This document shows positions 1-7,656 of a stretch of DNA of 47,488 bases, piece after piece (the first letter of the stretch is position 1; the number at the start of each line of letters is the position of its first letter). Below the pieces are notes generated by a model, which did no database searches, was not told the origin of the DNA, and worked only from the letters and a program-made list of their open reading frames with translations. The position numbers and the translations under genes were made by a program. The stretch is taken from the NCBI GenBank assembly GCA_022447545.1, contig JAKVBI010000027.1, positions 38,044 to 85,531 of the forward strand, read 5' to 3'. The DNA is from Myxococcota bacterium. Lineage in GTDB: Bacteria > Myxococcota_A > UBA9160 > SMWR01.

Positions 1-609
1 GTGATTTGGGAACATCTCGTAGCGGCGATGGGTTTCGGCCCAACCGTCCGGACGAAGACCTGAGCAGATGATCTTGCCCTTGCGATGACCGAAACCTTCG
101 CCATTCCAAGAAGAACTCTTGCGAGACGCGGCCTCCTGCATCTGCTTACGGGTCTTGGAACTCGTCCGTGACCACGCATAGCCCGCAATCAAGCTCGTGC
201 CGGCGACATCATCGAGAAGCAAGTGGAGCGGCGTCGCCAACTCACGTTCCTTGGGCAGCGCACGATCGATTGCGGTACGCAGCTCGTTTCCACCTCTCGC
301 TCCGACGAGGTCTTTGATCCCCGACCGTTCGGGAACAGCTTCCACACTCATGACCGTTCGTGTGTTGTCGACCTCCACCCGCATACTGGCCCGATCGAGG
401 ACTTTCGGATCTCCCCGCTCGGGAGTGAGCAGGTCTCGCGCCCGCCCCACCAGGTGGAGAGGAGTACCGAGTCCCCCTGGCCAAACCATGTCAATGGTGG
501 AGGTGCGGCGTAAGGAACCCGGCCTGCGGTCAGGTGTGCCAGTGATCGAATCCTCCAACCTGGGAGGCAGTCCTGCGAGGTGTGGGAACTTCTTTTCGAC
601 TTCATCCAT
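1..609 (-). CDS. DUF2889 family protein (3' end outside window)
   Basis: 203 codons are open from an ATG at 609 to the left edge with no stop, so the C-terminus is missing. The start is supported by AAGGAG 7 nt upstream. The protein has an N-terminal segment with RRTSTIDMVWPGG followed by PLHLVGRARDLLTP, then a middle part LHLLLDDVAGTSLIAGYAW, which I recognise as the pattern of DUF2889 proteins. The family has no established biochemical role; members in actinobacteria and proteobacteria often sit near lipid or steroid catabolism genes. There is no signal peptide, so it is probably cytoplasmic. It is transcribed away from a 294-base non-coding stretch. Family assignment is from memory of the motif order, not from a search. 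Confidence 0.72.
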   Translation of the reverse strand, partial: MDEVEKKFPHLAGLPPRLEDSITGTPDRRPGSLRRTSTIDMVWPGGLGTPLHLVGRARDLLTPERGDPKVLDRASMRVEVDNTRTVMSVEAVPERSGIKDLVGARGGNELRTAIDRALPKERELATPLHLLLDDVAGTSLIAGYAWSRTSSKTRKQMQEAASRKSSSWNGEGFGHRKGKIICSGLRPDGWAETHRRYEMFPNH

Positions 610-903
610 GGGGGCGCTCCTTGGCCAAAGACGGGCCATCGGCTCGGCGGCTCAAGCCTCGGGAGTGGTGGCGCGGTAGGCAGCCGGTCCCGGTGATCTC
701 CGGGCTGAAGGATACACAGTCGGGCAGCCATTCCGCGCACTCTTTTGGAAAGGCGGCTTGGAGATGGGATCGAGTTCATGGGCCGAAAGATCTTTTCTCC
801 TTCTCGAACAGGCACATGCCCATCCCCGTGCACGACAAATGCGTGCCGGGTCTTCGCTTGGCATTCGGCGAAAAACGATGAATGAGAACTTTGACCGAAA
901 CCG
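610..903. other. Non-coding stretch between DUF2889 and SRPBCC genes
   Basis: Both flanking genes are on the minus strand. I see no convincing gene here on either strand; the open frames are shadows without ribosome sites. It presumably holds the promoter of the DUF2889 gene, but I could not pick -35/-10 boxes with confidence. Confidence 0.4.
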
Positions 904-1362
904 TCAGGTGCGGGAAACGACGGCGCGTGCCCGCAACGACGCCAGAATCGACTGATAGACCGCGTTGTGCCCACGCTCTCCCATGAGCGCAAATCCAACG
1001 TGCATCAAAACGCGATTGGATCGGACCCGACAGCGAAAGGAGACCCGGGTGTCCTCCGGGGAGATGGCCTCGAACGCCCAACGGCCGTGACCCACCAGAT
1101 CTCCATCGTCGTAACTTTCCTCGATCGCCTTGCCAGGATCGATTCGCCGGATCGTACGGGTGAATCGAGTTTTCAGGGGCGAACCCGGCGGTGAGAGCTC
1201 GTGGCGAAGGCGCGTCCCCTCCGCCACCTCTTCGCTCCCGATCACCTGGACGCGGCAGCGCGGATACCACTCGTGCATCCGCGGATAGTCGAGAACGATG
1301 TCGAACAGTGCCTGGGCGGGTGCTGGGATGACGAGACTATCCACGGTGTCGATGCTGGGCAT
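904..1362 (-). CDS. SRPBCC / polyketide-cyclase-like protein
   Basis: A 152-residue protein with the START-like layout: an N-terminal strand VDSLVIPAPAQALFDIVLDY, then MHEWYPRCRVQV, a central basic beta region, and a long C-terminal helix ending in RARAVVSRT. Length and pattern fit the SRPBCC superfamily (coenzyme Q-binding COQ10/polyketide cyclase type), which binds hydrophobic ligands in a cavity. The substrate cannot be told from sequence. It has no signal peptide. It is divergent from a TetR regulator, with only 78 bases between the two ATGs, so both may be controlled from the same dyads at 1395-1437. No clear Shine-Dalgarno is seen before its ATG. Confidence 0.72.
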   Translation of the reverse strand: MPSIDTVDSLVIPAPAQALFDIVLDYPRMHEWYPRCRVQVIGSEEVAEGTRLRHELSPPGSPLKTRFTRTIRRIDPGKAIEESYDDGDLVGHGRWAFEAISPEDTRVSFRCRVRSNRVLMHVGFALMGERGHNAVYQSILASLRARAVVSRT

Positions 1363-1394
1363 CCAGAAAACGTAGCGTGCCAGCTGCTTTTCCT

Positions 1395-1437
1395 AACTTT
1401 ACCCGTTTTGAATTACAGGAAAGTTGGTTAATCTAAC
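1395..1437. promoter_or_regulatory. Paired dyads in the divergent SRPBCC/TetR promoter
   Basis: Two inverted repeats lie in the 78-base intergenic region: AACTTT (1395-1400) with AAAGTT (1420-1425), and GTTA (1427-1430) with TAAC (1434-1437). A possible -10, TAATCT at 1429-1434, lies inside the second dyad, and a weak -35 TTTTGA at 1406-1411 gives a 17-base spacer. TetR proteins commonly bind such dyads and repress their own promoter. The assignment as operator is inference. Confidence 0.4.
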
Positions 1438-1440
1438 AGT

Positions 1441-2049
1441 ATGTCGACTCGAGGCTGGTCTGGCCTTCCCCCGACGAGCAGTGACCAGGCGCGCGAGCGC
1501 CTGATGGATGCCGCCATCGCGTGCCTCCAGCGCTACGGCCTCGAGAAAACGGCCATGAGCGACATCGCCTCTGCAGCGGGGGTCACCAAGCCCACGCTCT
1601 ACAACTATTTCACGAGTCGAGACGAATTGATCACCAGTGCTCTGAACCGGGCGGCACGCAACCTGGGAAAGCGCCTGGTCGAACACGCCCGGCGTTTCGA
1701 CACGCCCGCCGACCAGGTCGTGGAAGCCGTACTTTTCTGCTTGCGTGAGATCCCCAACGAGCCAGGCCTCGCGACCACGACCCACGACCAGTCCGACAGT
1801 TTCGCCGCCCGCGTCGCCCTTCGGCCCGCGAGTCTCGCGATCGCACGCCACGTACTCGACGAAATCTTCGCCGACCGTTCGAGCCAACTCGAAGACGTCG
1901 ATGAAATCGCCGAGATCCTGATCCGATGGATGCTCTCACTGCTCACACTGGATGGTCCAGCTCCGCGTGACGAGCACGAAACCCGAGCCCTGCTTCACCG
2001 CAGAATGGTGCCGGGCCTCGGCCTTGGCTCCAATCTCGAAACCCATTGA
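1441..2049 (+). CDS. TetR/AcrR family transcriptional regulator
   Basis: A 202-residue protein with a classic N-terminal TetR helix-turn-helix: RERLMDAAIACLQRYGLEKT followed by MSDIASAAGVTKPTLYNYF and SRDELI (about residues 20-68). The helical C-terminal half (about 75-200) is the ligand/dimer domain and gives no clue to the effector. The stop lies 31 bases before the P450 start on the same strand, so it likely forms an operon with the P450 and probably controls it. No Shine-Dalgarno precedes the ATG, and the candidate -10 would place transcription start almost on the ATG, so the message may be leaderless. Confidence 0.9.
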   Translation: MSTRGWSGLPPTSSDQARERLMDAAIACLQRYGLEKTAMSDIASAAGVTKPTLYNYFTSRDELITSALNRAARNLGKRLVEHARRFDTPADQVVEAVLFCLREIPNEPGLATTTHDQSDSFAARVALRPASLAIARHVLDEIFADRSSQLEDVDEIAEILIRWMLSLLTLDGPAPRDEHETRALLHRRMVPGLGLGSNLETH

Positions 2050-2080
2050 ACCCCCGCCCAAGAAACCGAACGGAGATCTC

Positions 2081-3337
2081 ATGTCCGCCCCCGCCCTGAA
2101 CCAAATCGAACCGGACCTCGTCCATCCCCAAACCTACGTTGATCACGGTTATCCGCACGACGTGTGGACGCAACTGAGGCGCGAATCTCCGGTTCATTGG
2201 ATCGAACGCGACCAGGGCGACTCCTACTGGGCGATCAGCAAACATGCCGACATCGCCTACGTGGGCAAGAACCCCGAACTGTTCATCAGCAACCCCACCC
2301 TCTTCGTTCCCTTCGAAAACGAAGACCCCAATACCGAGCGCTTCGATGCTCCGCCGACTCTCATTGCGCTGGACCCACCGATTCACCATAAGTACCGGCA
2401 GATCATCAACAAACGCTTCACGCCGCGTGCACTGCAGAAGATCCATGGCGACATCGAACGCATCGCCAAGAAGATCGTCACCGACCTGCTCGACAGCGGC
2501 GACGAGGCCACCGTGGACTTCGTAGACAAAGTGGCGGCGCCTCTCCCCATCGCTGTGATCGCGTGGCTACTGGGCGTACCCGAGAGCGATTGGAACCTGA
2601 TCTTCGAATGGACCAACCGCACCATCGGAGCGGGCGACCCTGAGTACCAGAAGGAGGGGGAGGACGCGGCCCAGACCGCCAATGCGGCCATGATCGAACT
2701 CTTCACCTACTTCACCAACCTCGTGAAGGAGAAGGAGAAGAATCCCGCCGACGACCTCATCACGCTTTTCGCCAATGCCGAAGTCGATGGGAAGAAACTC
2801 GAACCCATGGATGTTCTCGCCTGGTGCTTCATCATCGTCGTCGCCGGAAACGAAACGACCCGCAACGCCACCAGCGGCGGCATGCTGGCTCTCATCCAAC
2901 ATCAGGATCAAATGCGCAAGGTCCAGCAGGACCCGGACCTCTTGAAGCCCGCGGTGGAAGAGATCCTGCGCTGGACGAGCCCGATCATCCATTTTGCCCG
3001 CACTGCAACTTCCGACACCGAGATCCGGGGCCAGAAGATCCGCGAAGGCGAACGACTTGCGCTCTTCTACGGATCTGCCAATCGGGACGAGGAAATCTTC
3101 GACCGGCCCTTCGAGTTCGACGTCACGCGTCGACCGAATCGACACCTCGCTTTTGGTATCGGCGAACACTTCTGCGCCGGGGCGCACGTGGCACGACTCG
3201 AGTTGGAGATGGCCTACAAATACCTGATTCCCCGCATCGAAGAGATCGAACTCGCGGGCCCTCCCGAGCGTCTCTACTCAGCGCTGGTGGGAGGCGTGAA
3301 GCACCTCCCCATACGCTATCGGCTGCGACCGGCCTGA
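2081..3337 (+). CDS. Cytochrome P450 monooxygenase
   Basis: A 418-residue soluble bacterial P450, a normal length. The I-helix oxygen-binding motif AGNETT is at 255-260, the K-helix ExxR at E294-R297 (EEILR), and the haem loop FGIGEHFCAG at 358-367 with axial ligand Cys365. The sequence pattern (SANRDEEIF before the haem loop, Ala after the Cys) resembles the CYP124/125/142-like group that hydroxylates steroid or branched lipid side chains, but the substrate is inference. I chose the ATG at 2081 because GGAG lies 5 bases upstream; a longer frame opens at 1952 inside tetR and is unlikely. It needs a ferredoxin and reductase, which are not encoded nearby. It is probably co-transcribed with the TetR gene. 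Confidence 0.93.
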   Translation: MSAPALNQIEPDLVHPQTYVDHGYPHDVWTQLRRESPVHWIERDQGDSYWAISKHADIAYVGKNPELFISNPTLFVPFENEDPNTERFDAPPTLIALDPPIHHKYRQIINKRFTPRALQKIHGDIERIAKKIVTDLLDSGDEATVDFVDKVAAPLPIAVIAWLLGVPESDWNLIFEWTNRTIGAGDPEYQKEGEDAAQTANAAMIELFTYFTNLVKEKEKNPADDLITLFANAEVDGKKLEPMDVLAWCFIIVVAGNETTRNATSGGMLALIQHQDQMRKVQQDPDLLKPAVEEILRWTSPIIHFARTATSDTEIRGQKIREGERLALFYGSANRDEEIFDRPFEFDVTRRPNRHLAFGIGEHFCAGAHVARLELEMAYKYLIPRIEEIELAGPPERLYSALVGGVKHLPIRYRLRPA

Positions 3338-3357
3338 CATTTCCCTGGGTCGATGTC

Positions 3358-3399
3358 CACCGCCGGGCCTGCAAGCGACCAGAAGCAGGCTCGCCGGTG
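3358..3399 (+). terminator. Strong hairpin after the P450 gene
   Basis: A 15-base arm CACCGCCGGGCCTGC (3358-3372) pairs with GCAGGCTCGCCGGTG (3385-3399) around a 12-base loop, with one C-C mismatch and one G-U pair. It starts 20 bases after the P450 stop. No T-tract follows, so it is either a U-less terminator or a stabilising 3' hairpin. Confidence 0.5.
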
Positions 3400-3474
3400 A
3401 CCAATGGATTTCCATGCCCCCCGCGCTAATCTGCCAGCGCCTACTGACAGGCTCGACCGGGGGGAAGATCCGTC

Positions 3475-3828
3475 ATGCACCGAGTTCTATCACTCGCTTT
3501 ACTCGTCACCCTAAGCCTCAGTCTTTCCGGCTGCCTGCTATTGGCAGCGGGCGGCGGCGGCGTGGCCGGCTACCAACTGAGCAAAAGCGACCAACCCGTC
3601 GGTGATCAAATCGACGACGCATCGATCACCACCGCCGTCAAGGCCAACATCCTGGGCGCCCGTGGCGTCGACTCCCTTCGTGTTCACGTCACCACGCGGA
3701 ATGGCGTCGTGACTCTCGACGGAAGCCTGCCCAGCGAAGAGATGATCGAGCGAGCAGTGAAAGCCGCCGAAGAAACCAACGGCGTCCGATCCGTCGATTC
3801 GAAACTCACGCTGATTCCTGGAGACTGA
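3475..3828 (+). CDS. BON-domain lipoprotein (OsmY-like)
   Basis: A 117-residue precursor with a lipoprotein signal: a hydrophobic N-terminus and lipobox LSGC with Cys20. A glycine-rich linker follows, then one BON domain (about residues 44-114): DASITTAVKANIL, the strand VHVTTRNGVVTLDGSLPS, and ERAVKAAEETNGVRSVDSKL. BON domains bind phospholipid or peptidoglycan-associated partners and occur in envelope stress proteins such as OsmY and DolP. It is expected to be anchored in the outer membrane facing the periplasm. It appears monocistronic. Confidence 0.85.
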   Translation: MHRVLSLALLVTLSLSLSGCLLLAAGGGGVAGYQLSKSDQPVGDQIDDASITTAVKANILGARGVDSLRVHVTTRNGVVTLDGSLPSEEMIERAVKAAEETNGVRSVDSKLTLIPGD

Positions 3829-3953
3829 TCTCCTTCCCGATCGGTCACCCCCCTCGCGCACGCTTGCGAGAGACGGCGTCGAACAACCGAAAAAACTCAG
3901 CGTTGCGTTGGCGTAACCGCGGCACTCAGGGTAGACGGGAAAAAGGAGTAGCC

Positions 3954-4460
3954 ATGCGGGTGATACTCAAGTGGACTGGCGGCCTGCTCGCGATATTCAT
4001 CGTACTACTCGTGGGCGCGCGTTTCGCCGACGGTCCGTTGGCCATCATCGCAGGCGGCCCCTTTACCAGCGGCACACTCGTAACTGGACCCGAACCCGAC
4101 TGGTCGTTCGTTGCCGACCTGAGCGAGGTGGAGTTCCAACTCGTCGACCCACCCCGCTCTCGGACCACCTGGATTCTCGAACACGACGGCAAGGCCTACA
4201 TTCCCTCGGGCTACATGACCACGTGGTGGGGGCGGATCTGGAAGCGCTGGCCCATCGAAGTCGAGAAGGACGACCGGGCGATCCTTCGCATCGGCGACAA
4301 ACTCTGGGAGCGCCGGCTCGTTCGCATCGAGGAGGGCCCCATGATCGCCCCCCTGTTGGCACAACTGAGCCGGAAATACGCGGGTGGGAACGAAATCCCC
4401 ACCGAGGCGGTGAAGTCGGGCTACCTCTGGCTCTTCGAACTGGCGCCCAGACAATCCTGA
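3954..4460 (+). CDS. Membrane-anchored protein of unknown function, paralog of 6094-6585
   Basis: 168 residues from an ATG with AAGGAG upstream; the frame opens earlier at 3864 but that start has no ribosome site. One N-terminal hydrophobic segment (about 8-23) is followed by an exported domain beginning DGPLAIIAGGPF. I do not recognise a named family. The domain shares a clear pattern with the protein at 6094-6585: DGPxxxIxGGxF near the front, RSxTTW, a Tyr/Phe-Ile-Pro step (AYIPSGYMT versus LFIPADFLT), KRWPxxV, and a C-terminal RKY...WxF motif. The two paralogs bracket a PQQ-type dehydrogenase, suggesting a shared envelope role. No catalytic residues can be proposed. Confidence 0.75.
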   Translation: MRVILKWTGGLLAIFIVLLVGARFADGPLAIIAGGPFTSGTLVTGPEPDWSFVADLSEVEFQLVDPPRSRTTWILEHDGKAYIPSGYMTTWWGRIWKRWPIEVEKDDRAILRIGDKLWERRLVRIEEGPMIAPLLAQLSRKYAGGNEIPTEAVKSGYLWLFELAPRQS

Positions 4461-4498
4461 CCGTTTCGACCTCCCTGACGTCCCGTAGCATCCACTCG

Positions 4499-6046
4499 CT
4501 AGCCCTCCGGCGATGGCTCCGGAACCAGGCGCACGATGCGCCCCCCTGAGGCGTGTTCGAGCAGCAGATAGATGCCGCCGTCAGGCCCGATCTCGACGTC
4601 TCGGATTCGCGCGAGGCTGGCCAACAGTGTCTCGCTACGGATGACCCGGTCATCCTCCATCACCAAACGGTAGAGTTCGCTGGCCTTCAGACTCCCGACA
4701 ACAGCGTTACCCCGCCAGTCGGGAAAGGCATCTCCTTCGTAGAAGATGAAGCTCGAAACCGCAGGGGCTGGCGTCCAGTCCACGACCGGTTGTTCGATTT
4801 CGTCGAGGTCGAACTCGATGCCTAGCTCCTTACCGTATTCAACAGGGGTTCCATCGTAGTCCATGCCTTTTGAGGTCAAAGGCCAGCCGTAGTTGCGACC
4901 GGGCTGTAGCAGATTGAACTCATCGCCTCCGCGTGGGCCCATCTCGGTTCCCCACAACTGCTGGGTTCGGTGGTTGAACTCCAGCCCCTGAGGGCTCCGA
5001 TGACCCCGGGTCCAAATGGTGTCGAGGGCCTCAGGAGTGCCCACGAAGGGATTGTCGGCAGGAACCCGGCCGTCGTCGTAAAGGCGGTGGATCTTGCCGT
5101 AGGGCATATCGAGTTCCTGGATGCCTTGGTGGTTCGAGGTGCCCTTCATCCCCACGCTGAAATAGACATGCCCCGTATCGTCGAAGGCAACCCGGCCCCC
5201 GGCCGCCATGTCCGGTGTCGACGTGTAGTTCTCGAGATCCGTGCTCCAGAGGATCTCCTCGTCTACCCACGCGCCATCCCGAATGCGCCCACGCACCAAC
5301 CGGTTCATGGAGACTGGAAACGGAGATTTTCGGCTCCAGTCGTTGCAATCGCTGCAGCGATGACCATGGTGCAGGTAGATCCAACCGTTGTCCTCGTAGG
5401 CCGGGTGCAGGGCAACATCCATCATCCAACCCAATCCCCACTCCAGGGTCCCCATCTCGAATCCATCGTCGTGTGCTTCCGGCGCGCCCCGGATCAACTC
5501 AGACTGCACACCATTCACGCCGATGATGCTCAATCCCCGGGTCTTCTCGACCAATAGAATCCGCCCGTCGGGCAGCGGCGCGATGGAAAACGGCAGCGGA
5601 TGAAGCCCCGACGCAACACTTTCGACTCGAAAGTCGTACATCTCACTTTCCACCAAGCCCTCGGGAATCTCCAGAGGCGCATCGACCTTGAAGTCAACGA
5701 AGCGACGCCCCACCCGTCGTTCCAGGATGTAGATGGCGAGACTTTGAATCTGAGCATCGTCGAGCACTTCGGACCAGGCCGGCATGCCCCGTGCTGGGAA
5801 CCCCTGAGAAATACTGTTCATCACATCGGCGACGGAGTCACCGTGACGGAGGTCGTCCCCGACCAGCGGGGTACCAATGGGTGTGCCCTCGAGATTCTCA
5901 CCGTGGCAATGAACGCAATTCTCTTGATACAGCCCGACCAAAGGATCCCGCTCCGCGAAGCGGATCCACAGACCACAAGACAACACACTCGCCAGAAGGA
6001 TGACGAACACAGACAACAAAACTTTGCGCACACGCGACCTGGCCAT
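4499..6046 (-). CDS. Membrane-anchored cytochrome c / PQQ-type sugar dehydrogenase (sorbosone/Asd-like)
   Basis: A 515-residue fusion. An N-terminal signal anchor (about 8-30) is followed by a class I cytochrome c domain with haem motif CVHCH at 44-48 and a probable Met ligand in RGMPAW. Then comes a six-bladed propeller of the soluble glucose/sorbosone dehydrogenase type (about 120-510) with the family hallmarks GHRSPQGLEFN and GPRGGDEFNLLQPGRNYGWP. Such enzymes oxidise aldoses with PQQ in the periplasm; the fused cytochrome would take the electrons. The substrate is not known. I start at the ATG at 6046; a TTG 18 bases upstream is possible. It is flanked convergently and divergently by two paralogous exported proteins. 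PQQ synthesis genes are not in the window. Confidence 0.85.
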   Translation of the reverse strand: MARSRVRKVLLSVFVILLASVLSCGLWIRFAERDPLVGLYQENCVHCHGENLEGTPIGTPLVGDDLRHGDSVADVMNSISQGFPARGMPAWSEVLDDAQIQSLAIYILERRVGRRFVDFKVDAPLEIPEGLVESEMYDFRVESVASGLHPLPFSIAPLPDGRILLVEKTRGLSIIGVNGVQSELIRGAPEAHDDGFEMGTLEWGLGWMMDVALHPAYEDNGWIYLHHGHRCSDCNDWSRKSPFPVSMNRLVRGRIRDGAWVDEEILWSTDLENYTSTPDMAAGGRVAFDDTGHVYFSVGMKGTSNHQGIQELDMPYGKIHRLYDDGRVPADNPFVGTPEALDTIWTRGHRSPQGLEFNHRTQQLWGTEMGPRGGDEFNLLQPGRNYGWPLTSKGMDYDGTPVEYGKELGIEFDLDEIEQPVVDWTPAPAVSSFIFYEGDAFPDWRGNAVVGSLKASELYRLVMEDDRVIRSETLLASLARIRDVEIGPDGGIYLLLEHASGGRIVRLVPEPSPEG

Positions 6047-6093
6047 GGTCCGGAAGAATGGCAACTCTCGGCGCGAATGCCATCCTTCCCACC

Positions 6094-6585
6094 ATGAACT
6101 CTACGACCCGGACAGTAACCAGCGTCACGATCGGAGCCCTCGTAGCTGCCGGGCTGGCCACGAGCCATCTCGATGGCCCCTGGGGAATGATCCCTGGGGG
6201 CCGATTCCACGGAGAAGGACGGGCCTGCACACACGAAAGCTTGACGGCATTCGGAGATTCACGGGAAATCGAAATCGAAGTTCGCCCGCAACGGCCGCGA
6301 TCCATGACCACCTGGAGTGTGCGAGTCGATGGGGCGTTGTTCATACCCGCCGATTTCCTGACACCCTGGAAACGCTGGCCCTACCAGGTCATCGACGCCC
6401 CCAATGTTCGCCTGCGCTCGAACGGCACGATCTTGGAGTGCCGGGCCAAGCGGGTAAGCGATGCACCACGCATCGAGAAGCTGCGACGAGCCATCGCGCG
6501 CAAGTACGACCTGCAGCCCGACTCGCGCGCTGGGCGAGTCGAGGTCTGGTGGTTCAAAATCGTTCCCCGCACCGAAGAAGGCTGA
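6094..6585 (+). CDS. Exported protein of unknown function, paralog of 3954-4460
   Basis: 163 residues from the ATG at 6094, which gives a normal signal or anchor segment (TVTSVTIGALVAAGLATS). An ATG at 6058 in frame would overlap the divergent dehydrogenase start and adds a non-signal-like tail. The mature part begins DGPWGMIPGGRF and carries the same RSMTTW, FIPADF and KRWPYQV landmarks and a final VWWFKIVPR as its paralog on the other side of the dehydrogenase gene. The stop is 3 bases before the GTG of a CDP-alcohol phosphatidyltransferase, so the two are translationally close and likely one operon. Function unknown. Confidence 0.75.
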   Translation: MNSTTRTVTSVTIGALVAAGLATSHLDGPWGMIPGGRFHGEGRACTHESLTAFGDSREIEIEVRPQRPRSMTTWSVRVDGALFIPADFLTPWKRWPYQVIDAPNVRLRSNGTILECRAKRVSDAPRIEKLRRAIARKYDLQPDSRAGRVEVWWFKIVPRTEEG

Positions 6586-6588
6586 CCC

Positions 6589-7155
6589 GTGCATCGCCTG
6601 CCCAATCTGCTGAGTGCATCGCGAATCGTGTCCACACCGTTGCTGCTGGCCCTGGCCTGGCAGGGAGCAGCCATGGCCTTCCTCCTGGGGTTCGCTCTCG
6701 CGCTGCTCAGTGACGTACTCGATGGAATGCTGGCGCGTTTTCTACACGTCGAATCGGAATTCGGAGCCCGCCTCGACCAGTGGGCAGACTTCGCACTCTG
6801 GCTGTCCTTTCCTCTGGCGGCATGGTGGCTGTGGCCACAAATCTTGCTTCGCGAGGCACCCTACGTGGGGCTCGCGATCGCGTGCCTACTGGGGCCCACG
6901 GCGATCGCGTGGCTCAAATACCGCGAGGTCCCGGGCTACCACACCTGGACGGCCAAAACGAGTGCCGTGTTGATGGGCATCGCGGTCCCGACCCTCGTCG
7001 TCTTCGACTTCACCTGGCCCTTTCGGGGTGCAACGATCCTCCTGATGGTGGCAGCGGTGGATGAACTGGGCATCACCCTGGTGCTGCCCAGCTGCCAGCA
7101 CGACGTACCCTCGCTGTGGCACGCCTTCGAACGGCGCCGGGCCCAGAGCCTCTAG
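6589..7155 (+). CDS. CDP-alcohol phosphatidyltransferase family membrane enzyme
   Basis: 188 residues with GTG start. The full family signature is present: D-G-x2-A-R-x8-G-x3-D-x3-D, seen as DGMLAR, eight residues, then GARLDQWAD (about residues 45-67). Several hydrophobic helices span the rest, and an aromatic/Leu-rich N-terminus RLPNLLSASRIV is typical of PgsA-like enzymes. These integral membrane enzymes exchange CMP of a CDP-alcohol or CDP-diacylglycerol for a second alcohol to make phospholipids. The exact donor and acceptor cannot be read from sequence. It lacks a strong own ribosome site and follows the exported protein by 3 bases, suggesting translational coupling. Confidence 0.85.
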   Translation: MHRLPNLLSASRIVSTPLLLALAWQGAAMAFLLGFALALLSDVLDGMLARFLHVESEFGARLDQWADFALWLSFPLAAWWLWPQILLREAPYVGLAIACLLGPTAIAWLKYREVPGYHTWTAKTSAVLMGIAVPTLVVFDFTWPFRGATILLMVAAVDELGITLVLPSCQHDVPSLWHAFERRRAQSL

Positions 7156-7263
7156 GGAGACCGGCGTTCAATCCGCAGCCCAGCCACGTGGGCAGTGGAT
7201 TCATGGCATGATACGACCCGATTCAGATCGGCGTTCAGCACCCGAAGCAATGAGGACCTGACC

Positions 7264-7656
7264 ATGAAATTCAATCGCCGGAACTCGAGCCTGCTCATTC
7301 CGTTCTTCCTGGCAGCATGCGTTTCCCAGGACTCCTGGACTCCTTCCATCGATGCAGCCAACGACCCCAACGCCGATGCCATCGCCAAGGACGAAGCCGA
7401 GTGCCGCGAATTGGCCAAGTCCGGAGCCGGATCGGGCAAGCAGACGGCCACTGGAGCTGCCGAAGGTGCCGCCGTGGGTGCCGTGGCTGGAGCCGTTCTC
7501 GGAGCCATCGTGGGCGACCCCGGAGCGGGAGCGGCCATTGGTGCGACCAGTGGCGCAACCTCAGGCGGCGCATCCATGGCTCGAGACAGCAACGCCGACT
7601 TCAAGCGCATCTTCTCGAATTGCCTCAGGGAACGCGGACACCCTGTCCTGAACTGA
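7264..7656 (+). CDS. Glycine-zipper lipoprotein
   Basis: A 130-residue precursor with lipobox LAAC (Cys19). A charged segment follows, then a glycine/alanine zipper (about 60-105) of repeating GxxxG and AxxxG spacing: GAAEGAAVGAVAGAVLGAIV and GAGAAIGATSGATSG. These helices insert in or span membranes and form oligomers in small outer-membrane proteins. The C-terminal part FKRIFSNCLRERGH resembles the end of other 'YMGG/Gly-zipper' proteins that carry a conserved C/RG motif. Its 3' end overlaps the 3' end of the convergent carboxypeptidase gene by 32 bases. Confidence 0.8.
   Translation: MKFNRRNSSLLIPFFLAACVSQDSWTPSIDAANDPNADAIAKDEAECRELAKSGAGSGKQTATGAAEGAAVGAVAGAVLGAIVGDPGAGAAIGATSGATSGGASMARDSNADFKRIFSNCLRERGHPVLN

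Noticed and set aside
348-998. A 216-codon minus-strand open frame
   Set aside because: It is the neighbouring frame of the DUF2889 gene, crosses non-coding DNA, and has no protein-like pattern or ribosome site.
1952-2080. Longer P450 N-terminus overlapping tetR
   Set aside because: The ATG at 2081 has a ribosome site and gives a normal P450 length.
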